DNA of 64,000 nt from Pseudomonas floridensis. Lineage in GTDB: Bacteria; Pseudomonadota; Gammaproteobacteria; Pseudomonadales; Pseudomonadaceae. This document shows positions 63,915 through 64,000 of this stretch, piece after piece. The stretch is from assembly GCF_002087235.1 (NCBI RefSeq), contig NZ_MUIO01000018.1, positions 1 through 64,000 on the forward strand, read 5' to 3'. How positions within the stretch are numbered: position 1 is the stretch's first letter; each line of letters begins with the position of its first letter. The notes under the pieces were generated by a model. That model did no database searches. It was not told the origin of the DNA and saw only the letters and a program-made list of their open reading frames with translations. A program made the position numbers and the translations under genes.

Positions 63915-63921
63915 AACGCTA

Positions 63922-64000
63922 TTACGGCGTCAGCCACTGACCTTTGCTCTGGCCTTCGCAAAACGGCTTCAAATACAAAGCGTCCGTGGCTACGCCGTAA
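63922..64000 (-). CDS. C-terminal fragment of an unidentified protein
   Basis: The minus strand is open from the window edge to a TAA at 63922-63924, giving at least 25 residues that end GVATDALYLKPFC, then EGQSKGQWLTP. The frame is incomplete at the edge, so the gene cannot be named. It converges on the DUF1826 gene, with seven bases between the stop codons. Confidence 0.5.
   Translation of the reverse strand, partial: YGVATDALYLKPFCEGQSKGQWLTP

Overview
The window is chromosomal DNA of a Pseudomonas, most likely of the P. syringae/P. fluorescens lineage. Evidence for this: inverted REP elements of the GTGGGAGCGGACTTGTCCGCG type, a CfaB-type cyclopropane synthase, an OpgD glucan gene, the HmtA/SPFH and ZigA/DUF1826 zinc genes, and FliA-type promoters in front of two chemoreceptor genes. 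Gene density is high. I see no tRNA, rRNA, insertion sequence, prophage or CRISPR array. A perfect parS palindrome (60112-60125) and the amidase/zigA zinc block, which lies near oriC in P. aeruginosa, suggest that the right end is close to the replication origin.

Region 1 (1-2964): a small unknown gene, a repeat-bearing non-coding stretch, and a divergent SDR/LysR pair followed by a VOC-fold protein. Region 2 (3011-14545): an apparently complete toxoflavin locus. One minus-strand operon reads YdcZ-type transporter, toxA (methyltransferase), toxD (FGE-like), toxB (GTP cyclohydrolase II), toxC (WD40), toxE (RibD-like). It converges on a ToxR-like LysR gene. Divergent from that regulator is a second operon with a VOC-fold protein, an RND adaptor and an RND permease, probably for export and self-protection.

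Region 3 (14744-19725): a TonB receptor and FecCD-type ABC importer behind a near-perfect Zur box, resembling P. aeruginosa PA2911-PA2914. Region 4 (19838-25546): a haem-oxygenase-like diiron protein overlapping a methyltransferase gene, an APS kinase, a manganese catalase with a small partner, and two small genes. Region 5 (25658-30247): two chemoreceptors, each with a sigma-28-like promoter, then a 35-bp tandem repeat that begins inside the second receptor gene and a REP pair. Region 6 (30264-36093): a periplasmic binding protein divergent from an ABC permease/ATPase/histidine kinase/FixJ-type regulator operon.

Region 7 (36139-42671): acyltransferase/SGNH protein, PslG-like glycosidase and Wzy-like protein in one operon, then opgD. 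Region 8 (42795-50190): lpd with a clear terminator, and a six-gene phospholipid operon resembling E. coli ynbABCD with added PlsC and a membrane protein. Region 9 (50388-56449): a Zur-type site, three SPFH proteins (one with a histidine-rich N-terminus) and an HmtA-like P-type ATPase. Region 10 (56742-64000): cfaB, cardiolipin synthase, a DUF3617 protein, parS, a Zur-type amidase, and a perfect Zur box between a small secreted protein and zigA-DUF1826. The zigA leader has two hairpins that can exchange arms.

Two themes dominate: a toxoflavin production, export and resistance locus, and four separate Zur-type sites that make the window rich in zinc-starvation functions.
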